NCBI GenBank assembly: GCA_900551055.1
Contig: URUK01000021.1
Location: forward strand, 1 to 42,263
DNA: 42,263 nt
Origin: an uncultured Prevotella sp.
GTDB lineage: Bacteria > Bacteroidota > Bacteroidia > Bacteroidales > Bacteroidaceae
Direction: 5' to 3'
In this document: positions 7,220 to 15,412 of the stretch, piece by piece
How positions within the stretch are numbered: position 1 is the stretch's first letter
Layout of the letters: every line of letters begins with the position of its first letter
The notes under the pieces: model-generated
What the model was told of the DNA's origin: nothing
Database searches by the model: none
Seen by the model: the letters and a program-made list of their open reading frames with translations, nothing else
Translations under genes and position numbers: made by a program

Positions 7220-8974
7220 ATGGAAGTGTACGGAAATAAGTCAAAAGGTTGGTTCTTGCCGGTTTATCTGTTTTCGATAGCCTTGTTTTACACAGTCCTC
7301 GGCATCCAAGGGTTCGACATGTGCGATGAAGGGTGGGTGCTTTCGGGCTTCCAGCAGATGTTCAACGACCCGGAGTCGGTGCAATATCTTTTTCTTTACT
7401 ACCTGTCAGAGTATGTAGGGGGCTTGTGGTACATGCTTTGGGGCGGCTGCGGCATATTCGGTTTCCGCCTGTTGGCTATGCTCGTGATAACCGCCACGGC
7501 GTATATCGTTTACCGTATGATGAGGAATTATGTGCCGCAGTGGTGCATAATGGCTGGCATGTTCTGGGCTTTCCTTTGTGCGGATTATGGCATGATGGTG
7601 TTTTATCACGACTATCTTACGGCCTTGTTGGCTGTCGGCGCGTCTTACGCCTTGTTCCTTTCGTTGCAGAAAGACAGTCCGCGTCTTATGATGTTGAGCG
7701 GTTTCATCATAGGCATAAACGTTTTTGTACGTCTGCCAAACTTGTCGCTTGTATTGCTGATATTGCTCCTTGTGCCTTATTATCGGCGTAACCGTGATGC
7801 TCGGAAGGCGCTACGCATGCTGCTGTATGCCGTGTCTGGATTTGCCGCAGGCGTGGTGTCGGTGCTTGCGCTCATGGCGGTGTCAGGGCATTATGACATT
7901 TTCATGCAGGCCGTGGAGGACGGATTTTCGGCTGTCGGCGATGAAAAGAGCACGCATAACATTACGGACATGCTTGTGATTTATATACTCAATTACAAAC
8001 AAGTCATTACGGATGCGGTGCTGATAACGGCCGTTCCTGCTGTTATGTGGCTTTTGCGCAGGCGTGTTCCCCGGCGTATCGGCTGGGTGGTGTATGCCGT
8101 TGTGTGTGTGGTTTATGTTCTGTTGGTGATGCGCTCGTCGTCAAATACATTCACGCTTTACGCCGTGTCTACTGTTGTGTGCGTATTGGTTCTGCTGTGG
8201 AAGGCCGCCGGATGGGAAATGAAATGCCTTTCGCTCATAGTCATTGTCAACATGTACGCCCTGCCGTTAGGCAGTGATTACGGCATTGGCAACATGGGCG
8301 AGTATTGTGTTTACATGTCAGGGCCGTTCGTGTTGGGCGCTCTTTACAGGCTGCATGGTGCGTTGCGCCCCGACCTACGGGTGTCGCGCTTGCTGCTGTT
8401 ATGCGGCGTTGTCTTCGCGCTGTTTGTGCTGAAGAGGGGCTTGCACAATATTGCGGCCCAGTGTTATTTCGATGACGGGTGGCGTTGGGACAAGACTTCG
8501 CGTATCGACTCGCCGCTGGCCACTACTTACACTACGGCAAAGAACTGCTTGATGCTTGACCCTTTGCTGCACGAATTGCCGAAGTATGTCGACAGTGACG
8601 ATTACCTGCTGTGTTTCCAGAACATACCTACCGTAAACTTCCTGACGAATACCCGGCCTTATCTTTACAATCCTTGGGTGTGGACTTACGACCCCTCGAA
8701 CATGGAAAGGAAGTTCAAAAGGGCGGAGGCGGAACGCAAGGCACTGCCTGTGATAGTGCGCGACAAGTCGATGTTGCCACGTTGGTACGAGCCGTATGCC
8801 GACTGGAACAACGACAAGGCCAAAGATACTTACCTGCACAAGAATGCCAAAATCAGGCTGATTAACCGCTTTATAGAAAGGTATGGGTACAAGGTGGCGT
8901 GGGAAAACGAGGTGTTCCAAATCCTGATACCGCCTTCGGTGCAGGCGCGTTTCTCGGCGGTGGTTGAAGGATAA
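7220..8974 (+). CDS. Multi-spanning membrane protein, probable GT-C-type glycosyltransferase
   Basis: The 584-residue product has roughly eleven hydrophobic segments, beginning at 10-30, followed by a soluble C-terminal part from about residue 420. The first periplasmic loop holds GFDMCDEGWVLSG (D33, D36, E37). An acidic motif in this loop is the usual metal or base site of GT-C enzymes that use polyprenyl-linked sugars. I cannot name the family or sugar. It is divergent from the 3-amino-sugar operon, so transfer of that sugar or another surface glycan step is a reasonable inference. The N-terminal ATG follows a TATATTTG box by about 70 nt. A non-enzymatic membrane protein remains possible. 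Confidence 0.6.
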   Translation: MEVYGNKSKGWFLPVYLFSIALFYTVLGIQGFDMCDEGWVLSGFQQMFNDPESVQYLFLYYLSEYVGGLWYMLWGGCGIFGFRLLAMLVITATAYIVYRMMRNYVPQWCIMAGMFWAFLCADYGMMVFYHDYLTALLAVGASYALFLSLQKDSPRLMMLSGFIIGINVFVRLPNLSLVLLILLLVPYYRRNRDARKALRMLLYAVSGFAAGVVSVLALMAVSGHYDIFMQAVEDGFSAVGDEKSTHNITDMLVIYILNYKQVITDAVLITAVPAVMWLLRRRVPRRIGWVVYAVVCVVYVLLVMRSSSNTFTLYAVSTVVCVLVLLWKAAGWEMKCLSLIVIVNMYALPLGSDYGIGNMGEYCVYMSGPFVLGALYRLHGALRPDLRVSRLLLLCGVVFALFVLKRGLHNIAAQCYFDDGWRWDKTSRIDSPLATTYTTAKNCLMLDPLLHELPKYVDSDDYLLCFQNIPTVNFLTNTRPYLYNPWVWTYDPSNMERKFKRAEAERKALPVIVRDKSMLPRWYEPYADWNNDKAKDTYLHKNAKIRLINRFIERYGYKVAWENEVFQILIPPSVQARFSAVVEG

Positions 8975-8991
8975 GCTGCCGGCATGTTTCT

Positions 8992-9072
8992 AAAAGATGG
9001 CCTTTCGCATTCCAAAAGGCCATCTTTTACAAGCTAAAAGGCCGTCTTTTGGACTCCAAAAGACGGCCTTTT
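8992..9072. repeat. Four-unit 22-nt-period element, copy C
   Basis: Units start at 8992, 9014, 9036 and 9058, with spacers gcattcc, acaagct and ggactcc. Units 1/2 pair with one mismatch and units 3/4 pair perfectly, giving two tandem 15-bp hairpins. It begins 18 nt after the preceding stop. Confidence 0.92.
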
Positions 9073-9101
9073 ATAACGTGTTGAATATCAAAGAGATTTT
9101 T

Positions 9102-9209
9102 AAAGGTAAAAAAGTAAAAGGGTAAAAAGTAAAAAGGTAAAAAAGTAAAATGCCTGAGAAACAAGCTCTTTACCTTTTTACCTTTTTACCTTTTCACTTT
9201 TTTACCTTT
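9102..9209. repeat. Palindrome with GTAAAAA-type arms after purT
   Basis: The left arm (about 9102-9150) is a run of aaaggt/aaaagt units and the right arm (about 9167-9209) is its inverse, with a short loop. The right arm overlaps the last codons and stop of purT. It lies between convergent genes. Confidence 0.88.
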
Positions 9210-10365
9210 CTATCACCGTTTCTGCCAGGCGTTTGGCCTTGTCCCTTAACGCCGTTGTGTCTGCGTTTACGTCGCCGTAACAGAGCACTACGCCCATGCG
9301 GCGGCCTACGTGTTGCTGCTGCTTTCCGAAGATGCGCAGGCGCGTGTAGTCCTCTTTCGTTACGTCGAGCATGTTGTATTCCGGCTCGTGGTCGGCCTCT
9401 TCCTTGGCCAAAACCACTGCGCTTGCACCGGCGTGTTCAAGGTGTATGGCCGGGATAGGCAGCCCCATGACGGCGCGGAAGTGCAGCTCGAACTCGTTGA
9501 GGTTGAGCGTATGGCCGAGCGTTACCATGCCCGTATCGTGCGGACGGGGTGAAAGTTCGGAGAATATAACGCCCTTGTCTCTGCTCAAGAAGAACTCCAC
9601 ACCCCATATTCCGGCGCCGGTCAGCGCACGTGTGACGGCCTCGGCCATGCGTTCCGCTTCCTTGAGGTCGGCCTCCGGGATGCTGAACGGCTGCCAGCTC
9701 TCGCGGTAGTCGCCGCCTTTCTGCACGTGGCCGATGGGCGGGCAGAACAGTGTGGGGCCGCTTTTCTGCGTCACTGTGAGCAGCGTGAACTCGCTGTCGA
9801 AGTGGATGAACTCCTCGATTATTATTTCCTTTACGTCGCCGCGGCTGCCTTCCATCGCCGCATTGAACGCCGTTTCAAGTTCGTCCTCGCTCTTTACAAC
9901 GCTCTGGCCGTGGCCGGAAGATGACATGAGGGGCTTTATTACGCACGGGAAACCTATTTCCTTGGCGTGCTCTTTCAGTTCGCCGAGCGTTTTGGCGTAG
10001 AAGTATTTGGCTGTTTTCAGGCCGAGTTCCTTGGCCGCCAGGTCGCGTATGGCTTTGCGGTTCATCGTGAAGTTGACCGCTCTTGCGCTGGGCACGACCT
10101 GTATTCCGCGCTCTTCGAAGCCGAACAGGCGTTCCGTGCGTATGGCTTCAATCTCCGGGACGATGATGTCCGGCATGTGTTTTTCTACCACTTTGTCGAG
10201 CGCATCGCCATCAAGCATGTTGAAAACCTCGCACTCGTCGGCAACCTGCATTGCCGGTGCGCCTGCATAACGGTCGCAGGCCACGACGTATTGGCCGGCT
10301 CTTTTGGCGGCGATTACAAACTCTTTGCCCAGTTCTCCCGAGCCTAATAATAGTATTTTCTTCAT
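9202..10365 (-). CDS. purT: Formate-dependent phosphoribosylglycinamide formyltransferase (GAR transformylase 2)
   Basis: PurT formylates GAR with formate and ATP in purine synthesis. The 387-residue ATP-grasp protein starts with a nucleotide-binding strand (KKILLLGSGELGKEF). It continues with VPEIEAIRTE, FPCVIKPLMSSSGHGQSVV (ATP lid), IIEEFIHFDSEFTLLTV and VIFSELSPRPHDTGMVTL, the metal/ATP site near residue 290. These are strong family signatures. The C-terminal ER and stop (aggtaa) lie in the GTAAAAA repeat arm, so the tail is slightly shorter than in E. coli PurT. It appears last in a leftward run whose other members are not purine genes. The start ATG at 10365 fits the family. Confidence 0.95.
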   Translation of the reverse strand: MKKILLLGSGELGKEFVIAAKRAGQYVVACDRYAGAPAMQVADECEVFNMLDGDALDKVVEKHMPDIIVPEIEAIRTERLFGFEERGIQVVPSARAVNFTMNRKAIRDLAAKELGLKTAKYFYAKTLGELKEHAKEIGFPCVIKPLMSSSGHGQSVVKSEDELETAFNAAMEGSRGDVKEIIIEEFIHFDSEFTLLTVTQKSGPTLFCPPIGHVQKGGDYRESWQPFSIPEADLKEAERMAEAVTRALTGAGIWGVEFFLSRDKGVIFSELSPRPHDTGMVTLGHTLNLNEFELHFRAVMGLPIPAIHLEHAGASAVVLAKEEADHEPEYNMLDVTKEDYTRLRIFGKQQQHVGRRMGVVLCYGDVNADTTALRDKAKRLAETVIER

Positions 10366-10384
10366 TATTCTTGTGCTTTTAGTT

Positions 10385-10486
10385 TACAAGTTGACAAGTA
10401 ACGAGTTGACAAGGGGATTTGATTTTGCTATGAAATGCCTTTCAGGCGTATGTCCTTGTCAACTTGTCCCTTGTCAACTTGTTGAC
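10385..10486. repeat. Palindrome with TTGACAAG-type arms between the HTH-like gene and purT
   Basis: Arms about 10385-10418 and 10450-10486 are inverse copies of caagttgacaag-type units around a loop of about 31 nt. The right arm overlaps the 3' end of the upstream HTH-like gene and is translated there. Confidence 0.88.
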
Positions 10487-10778
10487 TGATTAATTGCTTA
10501 ACCATCTGCCATTCGGGCGAAACTGCCATCTTGCGGAGGTCTGCCTCGATGATTTTCTGCATGGTTTCGCAGCTTACGTGGCGTTCGTGCGCGATGTCTT
10601 CAAGCGTTTTCACATCGTTGCCGAACAGTCCGTAATATTGCTGGAGCATGTCTTCGTCGGCGGCGTAAACAAGGTGCATGATATGCTTTATGTAATGCCT
10701 TGTCTTCTCGCTTATGCATTCCGGCTCTTTGCCGAGGTGTATCAGGAAGTCCTGTAGTTCTTGGGATAATGCGTCCAT
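10428..10778 (-). CDS. Small protein with sigma-region-4-like helix-turn-helix, function unknown
   Basis: I do not recognise this 116-residue protein by name. Residues about 57-86 (TLEDIAHERHVSCETMQKII) look like the HTH of sigma factor region 4, with the usual spacing of acidic, small and basic positions and a following basic helix (EADLRKM). The N-terminal half is helical and polar. The last 18 residues are written largely by the TTGACAAG repeat (QQVDKGQVDKD), so the ancestral protein probably ended near residue 98. It lies between rfbB and purT on the same strand with repeat palindromes on both sides. A regulatory DNA-binding role is an inference. Confidence 0.6.
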   Translation of the reverse strand: MDALSQELQDFLIHLGKEPECISEKTRHYIKHIMHLVYAADEDMLQQYYGLFGNDVKTLEDIAHERHVSCETMQKIIEADLRKMAVSPEWQMVKQLISQQVDKGQVDKDIRLKGIS

Positions 10779-10786
10779 GGCTGTTT

Positions 10787-10873
10787 GCGGTTATGCGGTT
10801 GTACGGTTATGAGGTTTTAAGGTTCGGTATTTTTCCATTCTGTATGACCGTAAAACCTTAAAACCTCATAACC
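10787..10873. repeat. Palindrome with GGTTATG-type arms between rfbB and the HTH-like gene
   Basis: The core stem is 20 bp and perfect: 10805-10824 pairs with 10854-10873. It extends into a run of gcggttatg units on the left. The unit type is shared with the neighbouring rfbB/phosphoesterase junction. Confidence 0.88.
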
Positions 10874-10880
10874 TGATATT

Positions 10881-12029
10881 TTACCTGTTGCCGTACATCT
10901 GTTCGTAATACTTCTGGTAATCGCCGCTGGTTACCTCGTTTACCCAGTCCTGGTGTTCCAGGTTCCAGCGTATAGTCTTGACGATGCCTTCGGCGAACAT
11001 GGTTTCCGGCTGCCAGCCGAGCTCGTTCTTGATTTTCGTCGGGTCGATGGCGTAACGCTGGTCGTGGCCGAGACGGTCGGCAACAAACGTTATAAGACTG
11101 TCGTTAATCCAGCTGATGTCGATGTCGCCGTTGGCGTCTTTAACCTGCTTTTTCAGTATGTTGCGCAGTTGTTTGTCGGCGGCCATCATGTCGTGGATGG
11201 TCTTTATCGTGAGCTTAACTATGTCGATGTTCGTCATCTCGTTGTGTCCGCCTACGTTGTAAACCTCTCCGTCGCGTCCTTCACGCACCACAAGGTCGAT
11301 AGCCTTGCAGTGGTCTTCGACGTAAAGCCAGTCCCTTATGTTGTCGCCTTTTCCGTAAACGGGCAGCTGCTTGCCTTCGAGTATGTTGTTGATAATTAGC
11401 GGAATAAGCTTCTCGGGGAAGTGATACGGGCCGTAATTGTTCGAGCAACGGGTTATGGTTACAGGCATGTGGTAGGTATCGTGATAAGCTTTCACGATGA
11501 GGTCGGCGCTTGTCTTCGACGCGCTGTACGGACTATGGGGGCATACCGGGGTTGTTTCGGTGAAGTAACCGTCTTTCCCTAACGAGCCGTAAACTTCGTC
11601 TGTGCTCACCTGGTGGAAGCGTTTGCCTTCCTTCCATGCCGGGTATCCCGATTTGTCCTTGCCCGTTACCCATGCACGGCGGGCGGCGTCCAAGAGGTTT
11701 TGTGTGCCCAGTATGTTGGTCTGAAGAAACAGTTGAGGGTTTTCTATGCTGCGGTCAACGTGGCTTTCCGCAGCGAAATTGACTACAAAATCAATGTCGT
11801 TTTCGGCGAAAAGCTTGTCGGCCAGTTCGCGGTCGCGTATGTCTCCATGTACGAACACGCACCGTTTGCCGTCGATGTCGTCCTTAATTGTGCCGTAGTT
11901 GCCTGCGTAGGTGAGCAGGTCGAGCACTATAATCTTTATGTCTTCATCCTTGTACTTCTTGTAAAGAAGGTATTTGATGAAGTTTGAGCCGATAAATCCG
12001 GCTGCGCCTGTAACTAAGTAAGTCTTCAT
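10881..12029 (-). CDS. rfbB: dTDP-glucose 4,6-dehydratase
   Basis: RfbB (RmlB) converts dTDP-glucose to dTDP-4-keto-6-deoxyglucose, the common precursor of L-rhamnose and 3-amino-3,6-dideoxy sugars. The 382-residue extended SDR enzyme shows TGAAGFIGSNF for NAD at the N-terminus, NFAAESHVDRS, the STDEVYG catalytic segment, YSASK (catalytic Tyr/Lys), CSNNYGPYHFPEKLIP and NIRDWLYVEDHC. A stretch near 285-320 (KKQVKDANGDIDISWIND) is a lineage-type insert. No rmlA, rmlC or rmlD is nearby; its product would feed the FdtA-like operon at 4.5-7.0 kb. It lies inside a leftward run with unrelated housekeeping genes, with palindromes at both junctions. Confidence 0.95.
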   Translation of the reverse strand: MKTYLVTGAAGFIGSNFIKYLLYKKYKDEDIKIIVLDLLTYAGNYGTIKDDIDGKRCVFVHGDIRDRELADKLFAENDIDFVVNFAAESHVDRSIENPQLFLQTNILGTQNLLDAARRAWVTGKDKSGYPAWKEGKRFHQVSTDEVYGSLGKDGYFTETTPVCPHSPYSASKTSADLIVKAYHDTYHMPVTITRCSNNYGPYHFPEKLIPLIINNILEGKQLPVYGKGDNIRDWLYVEDHCKAIDLVVREGRDGEVYNVGGHNEMTNIDIVKLTIKTIHDMMAADKQLRNILKKQVKDANGDIDISWINDSLITFVADRLGHDQRYAIDPTKIKNELGWQPETMFAEGIVKTIRWNLEHQDWVNEVTSGDYQKYYEQMYGNR

Positions 12030-12054
12030 ATTGTTGGTTGTAATATTGGGTTTT

Positions 12055-12145
12055 GCGGTTCAGGAGATTATAAGGTTATGCGGTTTGGGGTGTCGTATTG
12101 GGCAAGGCCGTATGACATTATAACCGTATGGCCTAATAACCGTAT
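12055..12145. repeat. Imperfect palindrome with GGTTATG-type arms between the phosphoesterase gene and rfbB
   Basis: The left arm (about 12055-12086: gcggtt, aaggttatgcgg) and right arm (about 12109-12145: ataaccgtat units) are degenerate inverse copies. The unit type matches the palindrome at the next junction downstream. Confidence 0.75.
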
Positions 12146-12164
12146 ATATATAACTCGGTTTTTG

Positions 12165-12683
12165 TCAAAAAATTGTGTCGCCGTTGCGCCTCGGGTCGGT
12201 AAGTGTTACTACTTCAAGGTCTTTGAACTGGTTGCCGTCCACGGTTAGCCTGACTATTGTGCGCTCTTTGTGCCATCCTTGCAGGCCGGCTGCTCCGGGG
12301 TTGATGTGCAGCAGGTTGAGCGTCTTGTCATACTTCACTTTCAGTATATGGGAGTGCCCGGAGATGAAAAGCTGTGGCGGACTGGCGTAGATAGAGGCGC
12401 GTATGCTGGCGTCATAGTTGCCGGGATAGCCTCCGATGTGTTTCATCAGCACGTCGGCATCCTCGCATTTCCATCTCAACTTTTCCGGGAACATGCGCCG
12501 CAGGTCGCCTCCGTCGCAGTTTCCGCATACGGCTCGGAGCGTCCTGAACTCGGCCAGACGTTCCGCAACTTCCATCGAACCGATGTCTCCGGCGTGCCAA
12601 ATCTCGTCGCACGGCTCGAAGTAATGCAGGTATTTGTCGTCCCAATAGGCATGGGTGTCGCTGATGATGCCGATTCTTTTCAT
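12165..12683 (-). CDS. YfcE/MJ0936-family metallophosphoesterase
   Basis: The 172-residue product contains the complete dimetal phosphoesterase set: SDTH (D9, H11), HAGD (30-33), GNCD (54-57), H81 and GHSH (109-112). It is the short single-domain form related to YfcE and MJ0936, which hydrolyse phosphodiesters in vitro; the physiological substrate is unknown. A frame extension upstream to a TTG at 12698 lies in the repeat arm, whereas MKRIGIISDTH at 12683 is the standard N-terminus, so I start there. It lies between the cytidylate-kinase-like gene and rfbB. Confidence 0.9.
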   Translation of the reverse strand: MKRIGIISDTHAYWDDKYLHYFEPCDEIWHAGDIGSMEVAERLAEFRTLRAVCGNCDGGDLRRMFPEKLRWKCEDADVLMKHIGGYPGNYDASIRASIYASPPQLFISGHSHILKVKYDKTLNLLHINPGAAGLQGWHKERTIVRLTVDGNQFKDLEVVTLTDPRRNGDTIF

Positions 12684-12689
12684 GTCTTT

Positions 12690-12792
12690 TAGTGACAAGC
12701 AGACAAGTGACGAGCATACAAGGGGTTTAGTTTGGCATGATTGTTATTCGCCAATTAGCTCTTGTCTGCTTGTTGACTTGTTGCTCGTATGC
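12690..12792. repeat. Palindrome with GACAAGCAGACAAG-type arms
   Basis: The left arm about 12690-12724 and right arm about 12759-12792 share gacaagcagacaag and its inverse. Pairing is partial because the unit order differs between arms. It fills the junction between the kinase-like and phosphoesterase genes. Confidence 0.8.
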
Positions 12793-13413
12793 TTAAAAAA
12801 GTTTCTTCCCGATGAATTCCTTTATAAACTCCTCGGTGCCTTCCATTCCCAAGATGCTGGAGTTTATGCAAAGGTCGTAAGACTTGCTGTGCCCCCATTC
12901 CTTTCCGGTGTAGTAGTTGTAGTATGACGAGCGTGTGGCTTCCTTGCTTTCGATGATTTTCTTTGCCTCGTCTTCTGTGCAGCTGTGGCGCTTGCATATA
13001 CGGCTGATGCGCTCGTCAAGGTCGGCTGTGATGAATACGCTTACCGTATTCTTGAAGTCTCGCAGCACGTAGTCGGCGCACCTTCCCACGAATACGCACG
13101 AGTGTTCTGCGGCTGCCTTGCGGATTGCGTCGCTCTGGAACTGGAACAGACTTTCCTGCGACAGCTTGTTGCTGTAGAAGTTGTTGTCTGACACGAACGG
13201 TGCGTGCATGTGGAAGAGTGAGCGGAAAAAGCCTTTCTTCTCGTCGTTCTGTTCGAAGAACTTTTCGCTGAAGCCGCTTTCCTTGGCCGCAAGGTTGAGC
13301 AGCTCGCGGTCGTAGAAGTTGCACTTGAAGTCGTCGGCCAGCATCTTTGCGATGACGAGGCCGCCGCTGCCGAGCTGCCTTCCTACGTTGATTATTATCT
13401 TTTTGTCGTCCAT
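12793..13413 (-). CDS. Cytidylate-kinase-like family protein (AAA_26)
   Basis: The 206-residue P-loop protein has GRQLGSGG at 11-18 as a nucleotide-binding loop. It is followed by FYDRELL, an acidic/aromatic lid region, CVFVGRCADYVLRD and a basic segment RISRICKRHSCTEDEAKKII, as in the cytidylate-kinase-like (AAA_26) family widespread in Bacteroidetes and Firmicutes. It is distinct from the true Cmk and its substrate is not established. It is probably co-transcribed with the MATE gene upstream and the phosphoesterase gene downstream; palindromic repeats flank it on both sides. The ATG at 13413 is well placed for the P-loop. Confidence 0.85.
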   Translation of the reverse strand: MDDKKIIINVGRQLGSGGLVIAKMLADDFKCNFYDRELLNLAAKESGFSEKFFEQNDEKKGFFRSLFHMHAPFVSDNNFYSNKLSQESLFQFQSDAIRKAAAEHSCVFVGRCADYVLRDFKNTVSVFITADLDERISRICKRHSCTEDEAKKIIESKEATRSSYYNYYTGKEWGHSKSYDLCINSSILGMEGTEEFIKEFIGKKLF

Positions 13414-13428
13414 AATATTTGTTTTTTA

Positions 13429-13537
13429 GTGACAAGCAGACAAGTTGACAAGCAGACAAGGAGATTTGTTTTATTGCTGTTTGTGTGCCCGTACAGCATA
13501 TCTCCTTGTCGACTTGTCAACTTGTCTGCTTGTTGAC
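13429..13537. repeat. Palindrome with TTGACAAGCAGACAAG-type arms
   Basis: Arms 13429-13465 and 13500-13537 are inverse copies with a few differences and a 34-nt loop. The right arm overlaps the 3' end of the MATE gene, encoding part of its tail (SVNKQTS). The unit sequence matches the next junction downstream. Confidence 0.9.
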
Positions 13538-14887
13538 TGACATCTGTCTCTTAAACTTTTTCATGTATTTCGCCATCATCGCGAATGCCACTATGGCCGC
13601 CACTGTGTCGGATATGGGCATCGCCGTCCACACTCCGTCTACCTTCATGATGGGCGGCAGGATTACGAGCAGCGGCAACAGGAACAGCATCTGGCGCGAG
13701 AGCGACAGGAAAATGCTTATTTTCGCCTTGCCGATGCACTGGAAGAAGTTGGTTATTACCATCTGGCAACCTACTATCGGGAAGGCCAGCATGTGTATTC
13801 TTATACCCTCTATGGCCAGGTCTATAAGGTGATTGTCGGTCGTAAAGAGCCGCGCGCACTGGTAAGGAAAGAACTCGGCGATGACGAAGCCCGTGGTGGT
13901 TATTATCGTGGCTGTTATCATCGCAATCTTGAGCACCTTCATGAGGCGGTCGAACCGCTGCGCGCCGTAGTTGTAGCCGGCTATCGGGAGCATGCCCTGG
14001 TTGAGGCCGATGGTTACCATCACGAATATGAACGACACCTTGCTGGCTATGCCGTAGGCGCCTACGGCCATGTCGCCGCCGTAGTGTGAAAGTCCGGCGT
14101 TGATGAATATCACCACCACGCAGGCGCACACGTTCATCGCGAATGGTGACATGCCAATGCTCGTGATGTTTTTCACGATGTCCTTTTTCAGCTTGTATAT
14201 GCCCCGTTGGAAGTGCAATATCTCCTGCTGGTTGCTGAACAGCTTGAGCTGCCACATCAGTGCGACGAGCTGCGACAGTATGGTGGCCAGCGCCGCGCCC
14301 ATTATTCCCATGCCCAAAGGCCAGATGAATATAGGTGCGAGCACTATGTTCAGAATGACGGTGAGGATGGTCGCCGCCATGGCCTGCCTTGGCTTGCTGG
14401 CCGCTCGCAGCACGGCGTTCATGCCGAGGAACGTCTGTGACACCACGTTGCCTGCCAGGATTACGAGCATGTAGTCGCGCGCGTAGGGTATGGTGTTCTC
14501 GCTTGCGCCGAAGAAATACAGTATCGGGTCGAGGAAGAGCAGCGTTATCACGCCGAAGGCCACGCCCACAATGAGGTTGAGCGTGAAGCTGTTGCCGAAG
14601 ATGTGCTCGGCCATCTTGTAGTCTTTCTGCCCCAATTTCACGGAGATACATGTCGACGAGCCAATGCCGACGGCAGCTCCGAAGGCCGCCGACAGGTTCA
14701 TCAGAGGGAATGTTATTGCCAGTCCGGAAATTGCCAGAGCGCCGACGCCCTGCCCTATGAAGATGCTGTCAATCATGTTGTACAGCGAAGAGGCCGTCAT
14801 CGCTATGATGGCCGGCAGGGCATACTGTGCCAGTAGTTTGCCTACCGGCTTTGTTCCAAGTTCAAGTGTTGCCTGTCTGTTATCCAT
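13517..14887 (-). CDS. MATE-family multidrug/sodium antiporter
   Basis: The 456-residue product has about twelve hydrophobic helices in two similar halves, with the MatE pattern: LAQYALPAIIAMTASSLYNM at the start, IDSIFIGQGVGALAISGLAI, a duplicated motif near 245-290 (NAGLSHYGGDMAVGAYGIA) and NQGMLPIAGYNYGAQ. MATE proteins export cationic compounds using Na+ or H+ gradients; this one resembles the DinF/NorM-like group, substrate unknown. A TAnnTTTG box lies 24 nt upstream of the start within a promoter-bearing repeat. The tail after KKFKRQM is encoded by a palindromic repeat arm. It is the first gene of the six-gene leftward run to purT. Confidence 0.9.
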   Translation of the reverse strand: MDNRQATLELGTKPVGKLLAQYALPAIIAMTASSLYNMIDSIFIGQGVGALAISGLAITFPLMNLSAAFGAAVGIGSSTCISVKLGQKDYKMAEHIFGNSFTLNLIVGVAFGVITLLFLDPILYFFGASENTIPYARDYMLVILAGNVVSQTFLGMNAVLRAASKPRQAMAATILTVILNIVLAPIFIWPLGMGIMGAALATILSQLVALMWQLKLFSNQQEILHFQRGIYKLKKDIVKNITSIGMSPFAMNVCACVVVIFINAGLSHYGGDMAVGAYGIASKVSFIFVMVTIGLNQGMLPIAGYNYGAQRFDRLMKVLKIAMITATIITTTGFVIAEFFPYQCARLFTTDNHLIDLAIEGIRIHMLAFPIVGCQMVITNFFQCIGKAKISIFLSLSRQMLFLLPLLVILPPIMKVDGVWTAMPISDTVAAIVAFAMMAKYMKKFKRQMSVNKQTS

Positions 14888-14910
14888 ATAAACCTTTCTT
14901 TATCGTGTGC

Positions 14911-14918
14911 AAAGGTAC
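14911..14918 (-). promoter_or_regulatory. Predicted -7 box for the MATE gene
   Basis: The minus strand reads TACCTTTG followed by CAC. It sits at the downstream end of a roughly 150-nt repeat that shares tcggaaatg, aaaataaaagt and tttgca blocks with the region upstream of the subtilase gene. Confidence 0.6.
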
Positions 14919-15060
14919 TGCAAAATTTCGGTTAAGCGAAGCAAAAGGAAAACAGTTTTTACTTTTGTGAGCGTAAGAATTTTATTTAAGTTGAGCGAAG
15001 TGCAAAATAAAAGTGAGGGAAACGAACTTTTATTTTGCATTTCCGAGACGCAGCGTACCT
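14911..15060 (-). repeat. Promoter-bearing dispersed repeat upstream of the MATE gene
   Basis: Read on the minus strand, it runs from ggtacgctgcgtctcggaaa through two inverse copies of aaaataaaagt and attttgca to the TACCTTTG box. The order of blocks resembles 24158-24243. A second near-match (taccttttg) occurs at its far end. Confidence 0.6.
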
Positions 15061-15125
15061 TATCAAAAGGTACTGTAAAAAGTTGATTAAAGAAAGGGAA
15101 TGACAAAAAAACAAAGTAATTGAAA

Positions 15126-15160
15126 ACCCACCCCTGCCCTCCCGAATGGAGGGGCTTGAT
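15126..15160. repeat. GGGTGGGT-family repeat, left-facing copy
   Basis: The sequence runs from acccacccct to ggggcttgat, with a slightly diverged internal dyad (ccctcccgaatggagggg). Confidence 0.8.
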
Positions 15161-15216
15161 ATGTCGTGCCGGTAGTTGCTGCTGCTTAATGCCGGGGTTG
15201 GCGTTGGCGCTTTTTC

Positions 15217-15297
15217 AATATGCCATCTTTTAGGCGGTAAAAGGTCATCTTTTATAGGACAAAAAGCCATGTTTCGCACGCTAAAAGATGGCATATT
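15217..15297. repeat. Four-unit 22-nt-period element, copy D
   Basis: Units start at 15217, 15239, 15261 and 15283, with spacers aggcggt, ataggac and gcacgct. Here the outer units 1 and 4 are perfect reverse complements, while 2 and 3 pair poorly. This topology differs from the 1-2/3-4 pairing of the other copies. Confidence 0.9.
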
Positions 15298-15346
15298 GGG
15301 AAGCTGCTGATAATCAGCCGGTTGCACGTAGCGTGCCATAAACGTC

Positions 15347-15378
15347 AAAAAGGTGCGCTCAAATAAGCGCACCTTTTT
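15347..15378 (-). terminator. Rho-independent-type terminator of the DUF4595 lipoprotein gene
   Basis: A perfect 13-bp stem (aaaaaggtgcgct pairing with agcgcaccttttt) with a 6-nt loop starts 35 nt after the stop. It has T-tracts on both strands, so it could also act on rightward transcripts. Confidence 0.85.
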
Positions 15379-15412
15379 GGCGGATTGTATGCTGCAATGC
15401 AGTATTGCTGCA

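Noticed and set aside
13551..14651. Long open frame (366 codons) in another frame of the MATE region
   Set aside because: The translation is Arg/His/Gln-rich low-complexity sequence without domains; the MATE frame has clear transmembrane helices and family motifs.
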